A stretch of 64,000 bases of DNA from Clostridiales bacterium (GTDB taxonomy: Bacteria; Bacillota; Clostridia; Oscillospirales; Acutalibacteraceae): the NCBI GenBank assembly GCA_012840445.1, contig DULI01000011.1, positions 1-64,000 on the forward strand, in the 5' to 3' direction. The notes under the pieces are model-generated. The model was not told the origin of the DNA. It worked only from the letters and a program-made list of their open reading frames with translations, and made no database searches. Positions 44,542 to 53,912 of this stretch are shown one piece after another; position 1 is the first letter of the stretch; every line of letters begins with the position of its first letter. The translations under genes were made by a program, and so were the position numbers.

Positions 44542-45477
44542 ATGAAGGACCAAATTCCGTTAGTAGCCGTTGTTGGCCCTACGGCTTCGGGAAAAACGGT
44601 GCTCGGAATAAAACTAGCCCACCATTTTGACGGTGAAATTGTATCCGCCGATTCGATGCAGATATATAAAGGCATGGATATTGCAACCGCAAAACCGACA
44701 GAAGGGGAAAAAGAGGGTATTCCCCACCATTTGATTGATTTTTTGGACCCTTCTGAAAGTTTTTCGGTTGCCGACTATGTAAAGCTTGCTCGCAGGGTGA
44801 TTGAGGATATTCACTCAAGGGGGAAACTCCCTATATTGGTAGGGGGGACAGGGCTTTATGTTAATTCTTTGATAGACAACATTGAATTCCAGCCTGAACC
44901 TGAAAACCTTAAGGTGCGTGAAGAGTTGGCAAAACAGGCCGAGCAATTGGGAAACGAGACGATGCTTGAAATATTAAGGAGTATTGACCCTGAAACCGCC
45001 TCTAGGGTGCATCCAAACAACATCAGAAGAATAATAAGGGCACTGGAGGTTTACAAAACCACTGGCATTACCATGAGCGAGTATCAGCGCCTGTCCCGCC
45101 AAAAACCGTCGCCTTACAATGTCTGCATGATAGGGATAGGCTTTAGGGACCGTAAAGTGTTGTACGACAGGATAAATAGACGCGTGGATTTAATGGTAGA
45201 GAATGGGCTTATTGAAGAGGCAAAAAAGGTGCTTGATTCCCCGATTAGCACTGTCGCAGGCCAGGCAATAGGGTACAAGGAATTAAAACCCTATTTGATG
45301 GGTGAGATACCGCTTTCAGAGGCAATAGAGAATCTAAAACGCGAGACCCGAAGATATGCCAAGCGGCAACTTACATGGTTCAGAAGGGATAAGCGGATAA
45401 ACTGGATATATGCCGACCAGACTCAGGATTTAACCAGATGTGCCATAGATATAATAACCAAAGCTTACAGCAGTTAA
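44542..45477 (+). CDS. miaA: MiaA tRNA dimethylallyltransferase
   Basis: MiaA adds a dimethylallyl group to A37 of tRNAs that read UNN codons. The 311 residues include the P-loop GPTASGKT at about residues 12-19, SADSMQIYKGMDIATAKPT, the swinging-loop region and GTGLYVNSLID. ATG 44542 is six bases after the mutL stop and follows GGAAGGTAG. Order mutS-mutL-miaA is common in Clostridia. Confidence 0.96.
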   Translation: MKDQIPLVAVVGPTASGKTVLGIKLAHHFDGEIVSADSMQIYKGMDIATAKPTEGEKEGIPHHLIDFLDPSESFSVADYVKLARRVIEDIHSRGKLPILVGGTGLYVNSLIDNIEFQPEPENLKVREELAKQAEQLGNETMLEILRSIDPETASRVHPNNIRRIIRALEVYKTTGITMSEYQRLSRQKPSPYNVCMIGIGFRDRKVLYDRINRRVDLMVENGLIEEAKKVLDSPISTVAGQAIGYKELKPYLMGEIPLSEAIENLKRETRRYAKRQLTWFRRDKRINWIYADQTQDLTRCAIDIITKAYSS

Positions 45478-45506
45478 TAATTGTCTTTTAGCCGGGGGTG
45501 AGGAAA

Positions 45507-46727
45507 TTGAAAAATTCATTTGTGTTGACCTTCGTAAAATGGGCGGGCGCCCTTTTTGTGCTTGCCTATCTTTCGATTCAGGTATACAACTCGCTGTACA
45601 ATCCATTCGCCACCGGCACGGCAATATATTACGAGGCCTATGAAGGAATCCCCATAACCGCCGTTGCCATAAGGAATGAAAGCATTATAAATTCAGATGC
45701 GACCGGAGCACTTAGCTATATGATAGAGGAAGGCGGCAAGGTGGCAAAGGGTGGCGTGATTGCGGAAGTTTTCCCATCCGAGCAGGACGCCAGCGTAAAT
45801 TTACGGATACAAGAGCTTGAAAGGCAGATTGAAGATCTTGAGACAATAAAAAAGCATAATAACATTGAGGCTTTAGATTTGGAACTGCTTAACACCCACA
45901 TTAACACAGAATTTCTCTCGCTGCTAAATTACGGCGAATCGGGGAGGTTGGGCGGCATACAGGAAAGCTATAACCGGTTGCTTAACCTGCTTAACCAAAG
46001 AAAAGCAGCAACAGGTGAGCTTAGCGGAATTGAAGATTTGATAAATAATTTAAAAACCGAGCGGGATAGTTTAAAAAACAACTACAATCCTGTTAAAAGT
46101 TACATAAAGTCTGATGTCTCAGGTTATTTCATATCAACGATTGACGGCTGCGAAGGGGTAATTCCCACGGACCGGCTGGATTCCATTTCCCTGGAAGAGT
46201 TAAATGCAATAAATCCGCAACCGGCAAGAAAAGAAGGGGTAATAGGAAAGGTAGTTTCGGATTATGAGTGGTATATCGCAGCGGTAATTTCCTTTAATGA
46301 TTCCTTGAAACTAAAGGAAGGCGCTTCCCTGAAACTGCAGACCCAGCTTGAGTCCATACCCGAACTGCCCGTGACGATAAAATATATTAATAAAGGTACA
46401 AAAGGAGACAAATCGGTTGTTATATTCAGCTGCAAATATATGAACGGCGAACTTGCTAATATTAGAAAGCAGTCCATGACGATACTGCTTAACAAATACG
46501 AGGGGCTGCGGGTCAGCAGTAAAGCAATACGCGTAGTTGACGGGGTTAAGGGCGTTTACGTGCTTAAAGGTAATGAGGCCAAATTTGTGCCGGTAGAAAT
46601 AGTCTACTCAACCGAAAGCTATGCCATATGCAAGGAGCAGGGAGCCGGCAGCAAAGGCTTAAGGCTTTATGATGAGGTTATTATAAAGGGGAAGAAACTG
46701 TATGACGGAAAGCTTGTTAAGTATTGA
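45507..46727 (+). CDS. HlyD-like membrane-anchored adaptor protein
   Basis: A 406-residue protein with a short cytoplasmic start, one membrane helix (WAGALFVLAYLSIQVYNSL) and a large extracellular part. It has a biotinyl-lipoyl-like half (GGKVAKGGVIAEVFPSEQD), a coiled coil (about residues 80-200) and a beta-rich C-terminus, as in HlyD-type periplasmic adaptors. No ABC or RND transporter is nearby. TTG 45507 follows GGGGGTGAGG and is preferred over GTG 45498. It lies just before the yggS-sepF division cluster and overlaps yggS by 26 bases, hinting at a cell-envelope role. Function unproven. Confidence 0.75.
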   Translation: MKNSFVLTFVKWAGALFVLAYLSIQVYNSLYNPFATGTAIYYEAYEGIPITAVAIRNESIINSDATGALSYMIEEGGKVAKGGVIAEVFPSEQDASVNLRIQELERQIEDLETIKKHNNIEALDLELLNTHINTEFLSLLNYGESGRLGGIQESYNRLLNLLNQRKAATGELSGIEDLINNLKTERDSLKNNYNPVKSYIKSDVSGYFISTIDGCEGVIPTDRLDSISLEELNAINPQPARKEGVIGKVVSDYEWYIAAVISFNDSLKLKEGASLKLQTQLESIPELPVTIKYINKGTKGDKSVVIFSCKYMNGELANIRKQSMTILLNKYEGLRVSSKAIRVVDGVKGVYVLKGNEAKFVPVEIVYSTESYAICKEQGAGSKGLRLYDEVIIKGKKLYDGKLVKY

Positions 46728-47424
46728 GAACAAAAAGCAGCTTTTCGATGAAAACTTTAAAGCAATAACTGAGAGAATAGATATTGCGGCGCAAAGCGTA
46801 GGAAAAAAGCCGGATGATATTATTCTGCTTGCCGCTACAAAGACTGTTGATGTGGAAGTAATAAACCATGCAATAAGCAAGGGTATTAAATATATTGGCG
46901 AGAACCGAGTTCAGGAGTTTTTGGATAAATTTGACAGGCTGCAATCCTGCCACCGGCATTTTATCGGGCATTTGCAGACGAACAAGGTAAAGTACATAAT
47001 AGATAAGGTCGAAATGATAGAATCGGTTGATTCTGTTAAGCTTGCAAACCAAATTGCCAAATACTGCCGCAGAATTGGCAAAACAATGGATATATTGTTA
47101 GAAGTAAATATTGGAAAGGAACAGAGCAAATCGGGCTTTTATGCCGAACAACTGGAAGAGGCGGTCGAAAAAATATCGAAGATTGAAGGCATTTGTATTA
47201 GAGGATTGATGACCATACCGCCCATTTGCGAAGACCGCAACCAAACAAGAAGATATTTTGAACAAATGTATAAACTGTTTATTGACATTAGAGGGAAAAA
47301 AATAGATAATAGTAATATAAATTTACTGTCTATGGGAATGTCCGATGATTTTGATATTGCAATCCAAGAAGGGGCAAATATTGTAAGAATTGGTAGTGCC
47401 CTTTTTGGGAAAAGAGATTATTGA
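46702..47424 (+). CDS. ylmE: YggS/YlmE PLP homeostasis protein
   Basis: A 240-residue PLP-binding protein of the alanine-racemase-like fold, involved in vitamin B6 balance. The PLP lysine is in LLAATKTVD, with GENRVQE, HFIGHLQTNK and LSMGMSDDFDIAI further along. ATG 46702 lies inside the end of the HlyD-like gene. It precedes sepF as ylmE does in Bacillus. Confidence 0.94.
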   Translation: MTESLLSIENKKQLFDENFKAITERIDIAAQSVGKKPDDIILLAATKTVDVEVINHAISKGIKYIGENRVQEFLDKFDRLQSCHRHFIGHLQTNKVKYIIDKVEMIESVDSVKLANQIAKYCRRIGKTMDILLEVNIGKEQSKSGFYAEQLEEAVEKISKIEGICIRGLMTIPPICEDRNQTRRYFEQMYKLFIDIRGKKIDNSNINLLSMGMSDDFDIAIQEGANIVRIGSALFGKRDY

Positions 47425-47443
47425 TTTGTTGGGAGAGATCACA

Positions 47444-47899
47444 TTGGGACTGTTCGATAAAATTAAAAACATTATGAGTGTTCCCGAAGACGATTACTAT
47501 GATGACGATATTCTTCAGGAAGACAGCAGTTTTCTAAACAAGCCTGAAACAAAATATGATGACTACAGCAGTACCATAGACAAGGAAAAACGCAACAAAG
47601 TTGTTAATATCCATGCTACGACACAGCTTAAAGTGGTGTTGGTAAAACCCGAGCGTTTTGAGGATGCACCGTCAGTCGCCGACCATCTTAATGCCAAACG
47701 GACTGTGGTGCTTAACCTTGAGTCTGCCTCAAGGGAAGTTTCCAGGCGCATTGTGGATTTCTTAAGCGGCGTGGCATATGCCAACAATGGCCAGTTTAAG
47801 AAGGTCGCTAACAATACCTTTATTATTACGCCTTTTAATGTGGATATTATGGGCGATCTGGTTTTAGAAGAACTTGAAAACAGTGATATGTACATCTGA
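47444..47899 (+). CDS. sepF: SepF cell division protein
   Basis: SepF bundles FtsZ and anchors it to the membrane. TTG 47444 follows GGGAG and gives MGLFDKIKNIM, the amphipathic membrane-binding helix. After an acidic linker the SepF domain reads VVLVKPERFEDAPSVADHLNAKRTVVLNLE and ends RRIVDFLSGVAYANNGQFKKVANNTFIITP. It is 151 residues. The stop overlaps ylmH (TGATG). The ylmG gene usual here is absent. Confidence 0.95.
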   Translation: MGLFDKIKNIMSVPEDDYYDDDILQEDSSFLNKPETKYDDYSSTIDKEKRNKVVNIHATTQLKVVLVKPERFEDAPSVADHLNAKRTVVLNLESASREVSRRIVDFLSGVAYANNGQFKKVANNTFIITPFNVDIMGDLVLEELENSDMYI

Positions 47900-48645
47900 T
47901 GGGTTTTCAGACAGGTTTTATTCAAAGACGGGTTGAGGATGCGGTTAGGCTTTGCCAGAAACACGATGCCTGCCGTTTTTTGGGTTTCTTGGACTCAGCC
48001 GAGATAATTGAAGCCAAACGCACTGTTGAGAAGTATAAAGTAAAGCACAGGTTTTTTGCCGGATATCCCGACGGGGAACGCATGGTATTAGGGGTGTTTC
48101 CTGACTGGTGCGAACCGGAGGACTCTCTTTTCCCCATATCACCGATTACTGCAGTCTTCCGAAAAGGCGAGATGTTGTCGCACAGAGACTTTTTGGGAGC
48201 TCTTATGAGCCTTGGTATAGAGCGCGAGACTGTGGGCGACATTTTGCCCGGCGACGGTTTCGCGGTGTTTTTTGTGCTTAAGGACATATCGCCCTTTATA
48301 CTTACACAGCTTGATATGGTGGGTAAAACAGGTGTAAAACTTTCGGAAGGTCTGCCAATGGGCCTTCCTCTTGGACAGGGTTTTTTGGAAATATCTAAAT
48401 CTATCGCCTCAGAGAGGCTTGACTGTGTGGTAGCTGCCCTTTGTAATACCGGAAGGTCAAAGGCTGCCGAATTAATAAAAACCGGTTTGGTAAGCGTTAA
48501 TTCCCTTCCTGCGGAGAAGCTGACAAAACAGGTATCAAGCGGAGATAAAATAAGTATTCGCGGCAAGGGGAAATATTTAATCCAATCTGTCGATGACAGG
48601 TCCAAAAGAGGTAGGATAATTTTAAAAGCTCGGAAATACTTATAA
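47899..48645 (+). CDS. ylmH: YlmH/RqcP S4-domain RNA-binding protein
   Basis: A 248-residue protein with an N-terminal YlmH domain and a C-terminal S4 RNA-binding domain (ERLDCVVAALCNTGRSKAAELIKTGLVSVN). YlmH (RqcP) helps ribosome-associated quality control by positioning tRNA on split 50S subunits. ATG 47899 overlaps the sepF stop. The sepF-ylmH-divIVA order is conserved in Firmicutes. Confidence 0.94.
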   Translation: MGFQTGFIQRRVEDAVRLCQKHDACRFLGFLDSAEIIEAKRTVEKYKVKHRFFAGYPDGERMVLGVFPDWCEPEDSLFPISPITAVFRKGEMLSHRDFLGALMSLGIERETVGDILPGDGFAVFFVLKDISPFILTQLDMVGKTGVKLSEGLPMGLPLGQGFLEISKSIASERLDCVVAALCNTGRSKAAELIKTGLVSVNSLPAEKLTKQVSSGDKISIRGKGKYLIQSVDDRSKRGRIILKARKYL

Positions 48646-48665
48646 TTTCTAAGGGGGAATAGGCT

Positions 48666-49619
48666 GTGCGTACAGCAGACGAAATTCGCACCATGGAATT
48701 TCAAAAAGCGACTGTGGGTGGATATAAGCAGACAGATGTTGAGATGTTTTTGGAGGAAGTAGCGCAAACCGTTGAAGAGCTGAATCAGAGAATTGCTGAA
48801 TACGAAAACCGCATTAACCAGCTGAACAAAAAAATCCAGGAATATCACGATTCCGAATCCAGCATACAGAATGTGCTGCTAAGCGCACAGCGCCTTGCCG
48901 ACCAGATTGTCAAGGAAGCCAACGATATGGCAGAGGATATTGTTGGCAAAGCCAAAGAAAAGGCCACAAATATTTTGGCTGATGCCGAACAAAAGGCACA
49001 GGCTAAATTGGATGAAGCCAACGCCAAGGCTACCAGCATTCTTAATTCTGCCGTTGCAAAATCCGAAAGCATGATTTCTGCTGCACACGACAGCGTGGCC
49101 AGGCAGCAGTTGTTGTTTGATAAATTAAAGGTAGAGGTATCGCGCTTTAAAAATTCTATGATGCCCAAATTTAAGGAGCTGTTGAACCTTTTGTCTACCC
49201 TTCCTGATGAGGTGCCCTTCGGCCCGCAACGTGCGGCTGAAGCAGTCGTGTTTGAGTTTGAGAAAGCACCTGATTTTAAAGAAATCGTGGCAGAAGTAGT
49301 TAAGTCCAATAAATTGATGGAGGAGCCTTTAATACAAACACAGCCTCATGCAGAGACTGAAGATCAACAGACTCAAGCGGAAATGTCGGAACCTCCAACA
49401 GTGCAGGAAACACCTGAAAAACCCGTTATTCAGGCGCAGCAAACTGCGAATCAGCCGGATTTTGTGAATGCTCCCGATGAGGAACAGCCCAAGATAAAGG
49501 GCTTTAAGATAATTGTTGATGAAAATGAAGATGACGAAGCCTTGTCGGACAGTTTAAACTTTGTAGAGACCGATTCTGAACCTGAAAAACAGAGGGGCCT
49601 CTTTAGAAAACGCAAATAA
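48666..49619 (+). CDS. divIVA: DivIVA cell-pole / septum protein
   Basis: DivIVA binds curved membranes at septa and poles. The GTG start at 48666 follows AAGGGGGAA; ADEIRTMEFQKATVGGYKQTDVEMFLEE is the membrane-binding domain. A long coiled coil follows (about residues 30-160), then an acidic, Gln/Pro-rich C-terminal half that may be disordered. At 317 residues it is much longer than Bacillus DivIVA (164). Confidence 0.92.
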   Translation: MRTADEIRTMEFQKATVGGYKQTDVEMFLEEVAQTVEELNQRIAEYENRINQLNKKIQEYHDSESSIQNVLLSAQRLADQIVKEANDMAEDIVGKAKEKATNILADAEQKAQAKLDEANAKATSILNSAVAKSESMISAAHDSVARQQLLFDKLKVEVSRFKNSMMPKFKELLNLLSTLPDEVPFGPQRAAEAVVFEFEKAPDFKEIVAEVVKSNKLMEEPLIQTQPHAETEDQQTQAEMSEPPTVQETPEKPVIQAQQTANQPDFVNAPDEEQPKIKGFKIIVDENEDDEALSDSLNFVETDSEPEKQRGLFRKRK

Positions 49620-49652
49620 AACAACGCTATCTTTAAGGAGAGTTTTTATCAG

Positions 49653-52436
49653 ATGGAACAGGATTATAACAAAACGCTGAACCTTCCTAAAACCGAGTTT
49701 CCAATGCGGGCTGGGCTTCCTACCCGTGAGCCTGAGACTTTAAAAAAATGGTACGATTTAAAACTTTATGAAAAGCTTGTTCAAAAGAACCAAGGCAAAC
49801 CCAAATATATACTGCACGACGGCCCTCCTTATGCTAACGGAATAATTCATCTTGGAACCTCACTTAACAAAATTCTTAAGGATTTTATTATTCGATATAA
49901 AAGCATGACTGGATACCAGGCACTGTTTGTGCCAGGGTATGATACACACGGCCTTCCCACAGAGCTTAAAGCAAGGCAGAAGGCCGGAATCGATTCCAAT
50001 ACCGTAGTATCGCCGTTAGAGCTTAGGAAGATTTGCAAAGAGTTTGCCCTTAGCTATTCCAAGGACCAAACAGAACAGTTCAAACGCTTAGGCGTTTTAG
50101 GTGAATGGGACAATCCTTACCTTACCCTTTCAAACGACTTTGTTGCCAAACAGATTGAAGTATTCGGGAAAATGGCCGAGAAGGGGTATATTTACAAGGG
50201 GCTAAAACCTGTTTACTGGTGTGCGTACTGCAGAACCGCGCTTGCAGAAGCTGAAATTGAATATCACGAAGACCCCTGCCATTCCATATATGTAAAATTT
50301 GCCGTAACCGATGATCTCGGCAAACTATCCGCATTGGGGGCGGATATCAGTAAAACCTATTTTGTTATTTGGACCACTACCACCTGGACATTGCCGGGTA
50401 ATGTGGCAATTTGCGTAGGCCCGGAATACGAATACAGCCTTATTAAGGCAAATGGCGAGTATTATGTAATCGCCAGCGAGCTGGTTGAAAATTCACTTAA
50501 AGCTGCTGGAATTGAAGAATATGAGATTTTAGGGACATTAAAGGGCAGCGAGCTTGAATATATGAAGACTGCGCACCCCTTCCTTGACAGGGTTTCGCTT
50601 GTGATTGTGGGTGACCATGTAACGCTGGACAGCGGTACCGGATGTGTCCACACCGCTCCTGGCCATGGCGTTGAAGACTTTGAGGTATGCCATAATTACA
50701 AAGATCTCCCTGTTGTAGTGCCTGTTGACCACAGGGGCGTTTTGACCGATGAGGCAGGGGAGTTTTCGGGGCTTACCACAGAACAGGCCAATAAGGCAAT
50801 AGCAGAAAAACTTGAAAAAACCAACAACCTGTTTGCCATATCCAAGATAATCCACCAGTATCCCCACTGCTGGCGTTGCAAGGAACCGATTATATACAGG
50901 GCTACCGAGCAGTGGTTCTGTTCGGTTTCTGATTTTGTGGACCAGGCGATTGATGCCATAAAACAGGTAAAATGGATCCCCGCCTGGGGCGAGGAACGCA
51001 TCAGCAATATGGTAAAGGACCGCAGCGACTGGTGTATCTCCCGCCAGCGTGTTTGGGGAGTTCCAATCCCGATATTCTACTGTGAAGATTGTGGCAAAGA
51101 AGTTATTAACAATATTACAATTTCTCATGTCGCCGGGCTTTTCCGCCAGCATGGTGCTGATATCTGGTATGAGAAAGATGCGGCTGATTTACTGCCCGAA
51201 GGTTTTGTTTGTCCGTTCTGTTCGGGCAAGCGGTTCAAAAAAGAAACCGACATTATGGATGTTTGGTTTGATTCGGGAACCACACATGCGGCCGTATTGG
51301 ACGAGCGGGATTATTTGGAATTCCCAGCCGATCTGTATCTTGAGGGTGCCGACCAATACCGCGGCTGGTTCCAGTCCTCGTTACTGACATCGGTTGCCAC
51401 AAAAGGCGTAGCCCCATATAAGAGCGTAATTACCCACGGCTGGGTGGTCGACGGCGAAGGCAAAAAGATGTCGAAATCTATTGGCAATGTAATCAAGCCC
51501 GAAGACGTGGTTGACAAATACGGGGCAGATATTTTACGCCTTTGGGTCGCTTCATCCGATTATCACGCCGATATCAGGATTTCCCCCGATATTTTGGCCC
51601 AGCTTAGCGAAGTATACAGGAAAATTCGCAATACAGCGCGCTTTATACTTGGCAATCTGGGGGATTTTGACCCGGACAAGGACATGGTGGACCCGTCTGA
51701 ATACCGCGAGATTGACAAATGGGCTTTAATCCGGCTTGATAGGCTGGTTAAGAGATGCCGGGAGGCATATGACAATTTTGAATACCACTTAATCTTCCAC
51801 GCGGTTCACAACTTCTGCGTTGTGGATATGTCCAACTTCTATCTGGATGTATTGAAAGACCGTTTGTATGTTGAAAAGGCGGATAGCGCCTCCCGCAGGG
51901 CTGCGCAGACGGTGATTTACAGGATACTTGATACTTTGGTAAGGCTCATCGCGCCCATCTTGGCCTTTACGGCCGATGAAATCTGGCAGTATATGCCGCA
52001 TGAATCGGGAAAAAATACTGAAAACGTCATGTTTAACAACATGCCCGATGCAACGGGTGAATATGACGAGGAATTTATGGCTCGATGGGATAGAATCCTT
52101 GAAATACGCGAGGATGTGAAAAAGGCGATTGAGATTGCACGCACCTCCAAGGTAATCGGTGCCTCATTGGAGGCAGAGGTAACGCTTTATGCCGAAGGTG
52201 AGCTGTACGAGTTTGTTTCTTCGGTAAAATCCATGTTGCCTGAGATATTTATCACATCCGGAGTTAATTTGATTAATGGCAGCGGCGGGGAATATAAAGG
52301 TGACCTTGACATGGGAATTACCGTTACCAAGGCCAAGGGAGAAAAATGCGAACGCTGCTGGGTATATTCCGAATCGGTCGGAAAGGTCAGCGAACATCCA
52401 ACGCTTTGTTCCCGCTGCGTTAGTGTAATAAAATGA
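49653..52436 (+). CDS. ileS: Isoleucyl-tRNA synthetase
   Basis: A class I synthetase of 927 residues that charges tRNA-Ile. Motifs: the HIGH-type motif in PPYANGIIHLG, KMSKS in GKKMSKSIGN, and the CP1 editing domain around TTTTWTLPGN and GCVHTAPGHG. The C-terminal zinc site has CERCWVYSE and CSRCV. ATG 49653 follows AAGGAG. No T-box precedes it in the 33-base gap, so it is expressed with divIVA. Confidence 0.97.
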   Translation: MEQDYNKTLNLPKTEFPMRAGLPTREPETLKKWYDLKLYEKLVQKNQGKPKYILHDGPPYANGIIHLGTSLNKILKDFIIRYKSMTGYQALFVPGYDTHGLPTELKARQKAGIDSNTVVSPLELRKICKEFALSYSKDQTEQFKRLGVLGEWDNPYLTLSNDFVAKQIEVFGKMAEKGYIYKGLKPVYWCAYCRTALAEAEIEYHEDPCHSIYVKFAVTDDLGKLSALGADISKTYFVIWTTTTWTLPGNVAICVGPEYEYSLIKANGEYYVIASELVENSLKAAGIEEYEILGTLKGSELEYMKTAHPFLDRVSLVIVGDHVTLDSGTGCVHTAPGHGVEDFEVCHNYKDLPVVVPVDHRGVLTDEAGEFSGLTTEQANKAIAEKLEKTNNLFAISKIIHQYPHCWRCKEPIIYRATEQWFCSVSDFVDQAIDAIKQVKWIPAWGEERISNMVKDRSDWCISRQRVWGVPIPIFYCEDCGKEVINNITISHVAGLFRQHGADIWYEKDAADLLPEGFVCPFCSGKRFKKETDIMDVWFDSGTTHAAVLDERDYLEFPADLYLEGADQYRGWFQSSLLTSVATKGVAPYKSVITHGWVVDGEGKKMSKSIGNVIKPEDVVDKYGADILRLWVASSDYHADIRISPDILAQLSEVYRKIRNTARFILGNLGDFDPDKDMVDPSEYREIDKWALIRLDRLVKRCREAYDNFEYHLIFHAVHNFCVVDMSNFYLDVLKDRLYVEKADSASRRAAQTVIYRILDTLVRLIAPILAFTADEIWQYMPHESGKNTENVMFNNMPDATGEYDEEFMARWDRILEIREDVKKAIEIARTSKVIGASLEAEVTLYAEGELYEFVSSVKSMLPEIFITSGVNLINGSGGEYKGDLDMGITVTKAKGEKCERCWVYSESVGKVSEHPTLCSRCVSVIK

Positions 52437-52472
52437 CGAACTATCGGGTTCGGTTTTAAGGGGTATTGCTCC

Positions 52473-52970
52473 ATGACTTATGCTTTGGCCATCATCAGCG
52501 CCCTAATTCTGCTTTTTGCTGACCAGCTTTCCAAGTACTATATTTCAAGCAACTTCTATTACGGGCAATCGGAGCCAATAATAGATGGGGTTGTGAATTT
52601 CACCTATATCCATAACAGGGGAGCTGCGTTTGGAATTTTGCAGGACCAGCAGTGGCTTTTTCTGTCGCTGACAGCCATAATCCTAGTGCTGTGTTTGGGA
52701 ATGCTTATAAAAAAGACCTTCAACAGCCGGATGATGTTTTGGGCTTTGACATTGATAATAACCGGCGGTCTTGGCAACCTTATTGACCGCATATTCAGAG
52801 GCGGCAATGTTGTTGATTTTATCGACCTTCAGTTTGTTAAGTTTGCAATATTCAATATAGCCGACTGCTGTGTTGTTGTCGGTGCATCTTTGGTTGTGCT
52901 TTACTTTATTATTGATACTTTTAAGGATTATACAAAGGGCAAGCCGGTAAACACCGGGGAGGAAGGTTAA
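52473..52970 (+). CDS. lspA: LspA signal peptidase II
   Basis: Lipoprotein signal peptidase, a membrane aspartyl protease of 165 residues with four helices. Catalytic Asp residues lie in GGLGNLIDRIFRGG and VVDFID; the conserved NRGAAFGIL loop is present. ATG 52473 follows AAGGGG. It precedes an RluD-type gene by two bases, a conserved lspA-rluD pairing. Confidence 0.96.
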   Translation: MTYALAIISALILLFADQLSKYYISSNFYYGQSEPIIDGVVNFTYIHNRGAAFGILQDQQWLFLSLTAIILVLCLGMLIKKTFNSRMMFWALTLIITGGLGNLIDRIFRGGNVVDFIDLQFVKFAIFNIADCCVVVGASLVVLYFIIDTFKDYTKGKPVNTGEEG

Positions 52971-52972
52971 AT

Positions 52973-53887
52973 ATGCGCACTGTCGAACTGACAGTCGATG
53001 CTTCCCAGCCCATGCGGATTGACCAGTATATTGCAGGCGCTCTAAATATAACGCGTTCGTCCGCAGCCAAATTAATTGAAGAGAATTATGTGTTATTAAA
53101 CGACAAACCGGTCGCCAAAAAGACTAAAGTAAAAACTGGCGACCGGCTTGCCATTACTATGCCCGAACCCAAGCCCCTTGAGGTGGAAAAGCAGGACATT
53201 CCGCTTGATATTGTCTATGAGGATGACTGGCTGCTTGTGGTTAACAAACCAAAGGGAATGGTTGTCCACCCGGCCCCTGGAAACCCAGACGGAACGCTTG
53301 TTAATGCGCTGCTTAACCACTGCGGCGACAGCTTGTCCGGCATAAATGGCGTGTTAAGGCCTGGGATTGTACACAGGATTGATAAAAACACCAGCGGGCT
53401 TTTGGTGGTGGCGAAAAATGATATTGCCCATAATTTTCTGTCCCGCCAGATTAAGATGCACTCCTTTACAAGGGAGTACGAGGCGGTGGTTATCGGGAAT
53501 TTAAAATCCGACAGCGGCAAAATCGACGCGCCAATCGGCCGGCATCCGGTAAAACGCAAGCAAATGGCCGTAGTTAATAAAAATTCCAAACATGCGGTGA
53601 CATACTATTATGTATTAAACCGGTATAATGGGTATACCCATGTAAGACTAAAACTCGAAACCGGAAGAACCCATCAAATAAGGGTGCATATGGCATATAT
53701 CGGGCATCCTGTCGCAGGCGATGACGTATACGGACCTAAAAAGGATAAAACCGGGCTTAATGGGCAATGCCTGCATGCAAAAAAAATTGGGTTTATACAT
53801 CCATTTACAAAAGAGTATTTGGAATTTGAATGCCCGCTTCCGGACTATTTTACTGATTTTTTAAATAAAATTTCGAGTACTATATAG
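52973..53887 (+). CDS. rluD: RluD-family 23S rRNA pseudouridine synthase
   Basis: A 304-residue pseudouridine synthase with an N-terminal S4 domain (MRIDQYIAGALNITRSSAAKLI) and the catalytic Asp in HRIDKNTSGLLVVAK. The exact uridines modified are an inference from the RluD family. ATG 52973 follows GGGAGGAAGG. Confidence 0.93.
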   Translation: MRTVELTVDASQPMRIDQYIAGALNITRSSAAKLIEENYVLLNDKPVAKKTKVKTGDRLAITMPEPKPLEVEKQDIPLDIVYEDDWLLVVNKPKGMVVHPAPGNPDGTLVNALLNHCGDSLSGINGVLRPGIVHRIDKNTSGLLVVAKNDIAHNFLSRQIKMHSFTREYEAVVIGNLKSDSGKIDAPIGRHPVKRKQMAVVNKNSKHAVTYYYVLNRYNGYTHVRLKLETGRTHQIRVHMAYIGHPVAGDDVYGPKKDKTGLNGQCLHAKKIGFIHPFTKEYLEFECPLPDYFTDFLNKISSTI

Positions 53888-53912
53888 CATATTACTTTTA
53901 AGGAGTTTTTGG

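Noticed and set aside
47922-48848. 308-codon minus-strand frame across ylmH and divIVA
   Set aside because: It is an antisense shadow of two conserved genes, with no family features and an implausible composition.
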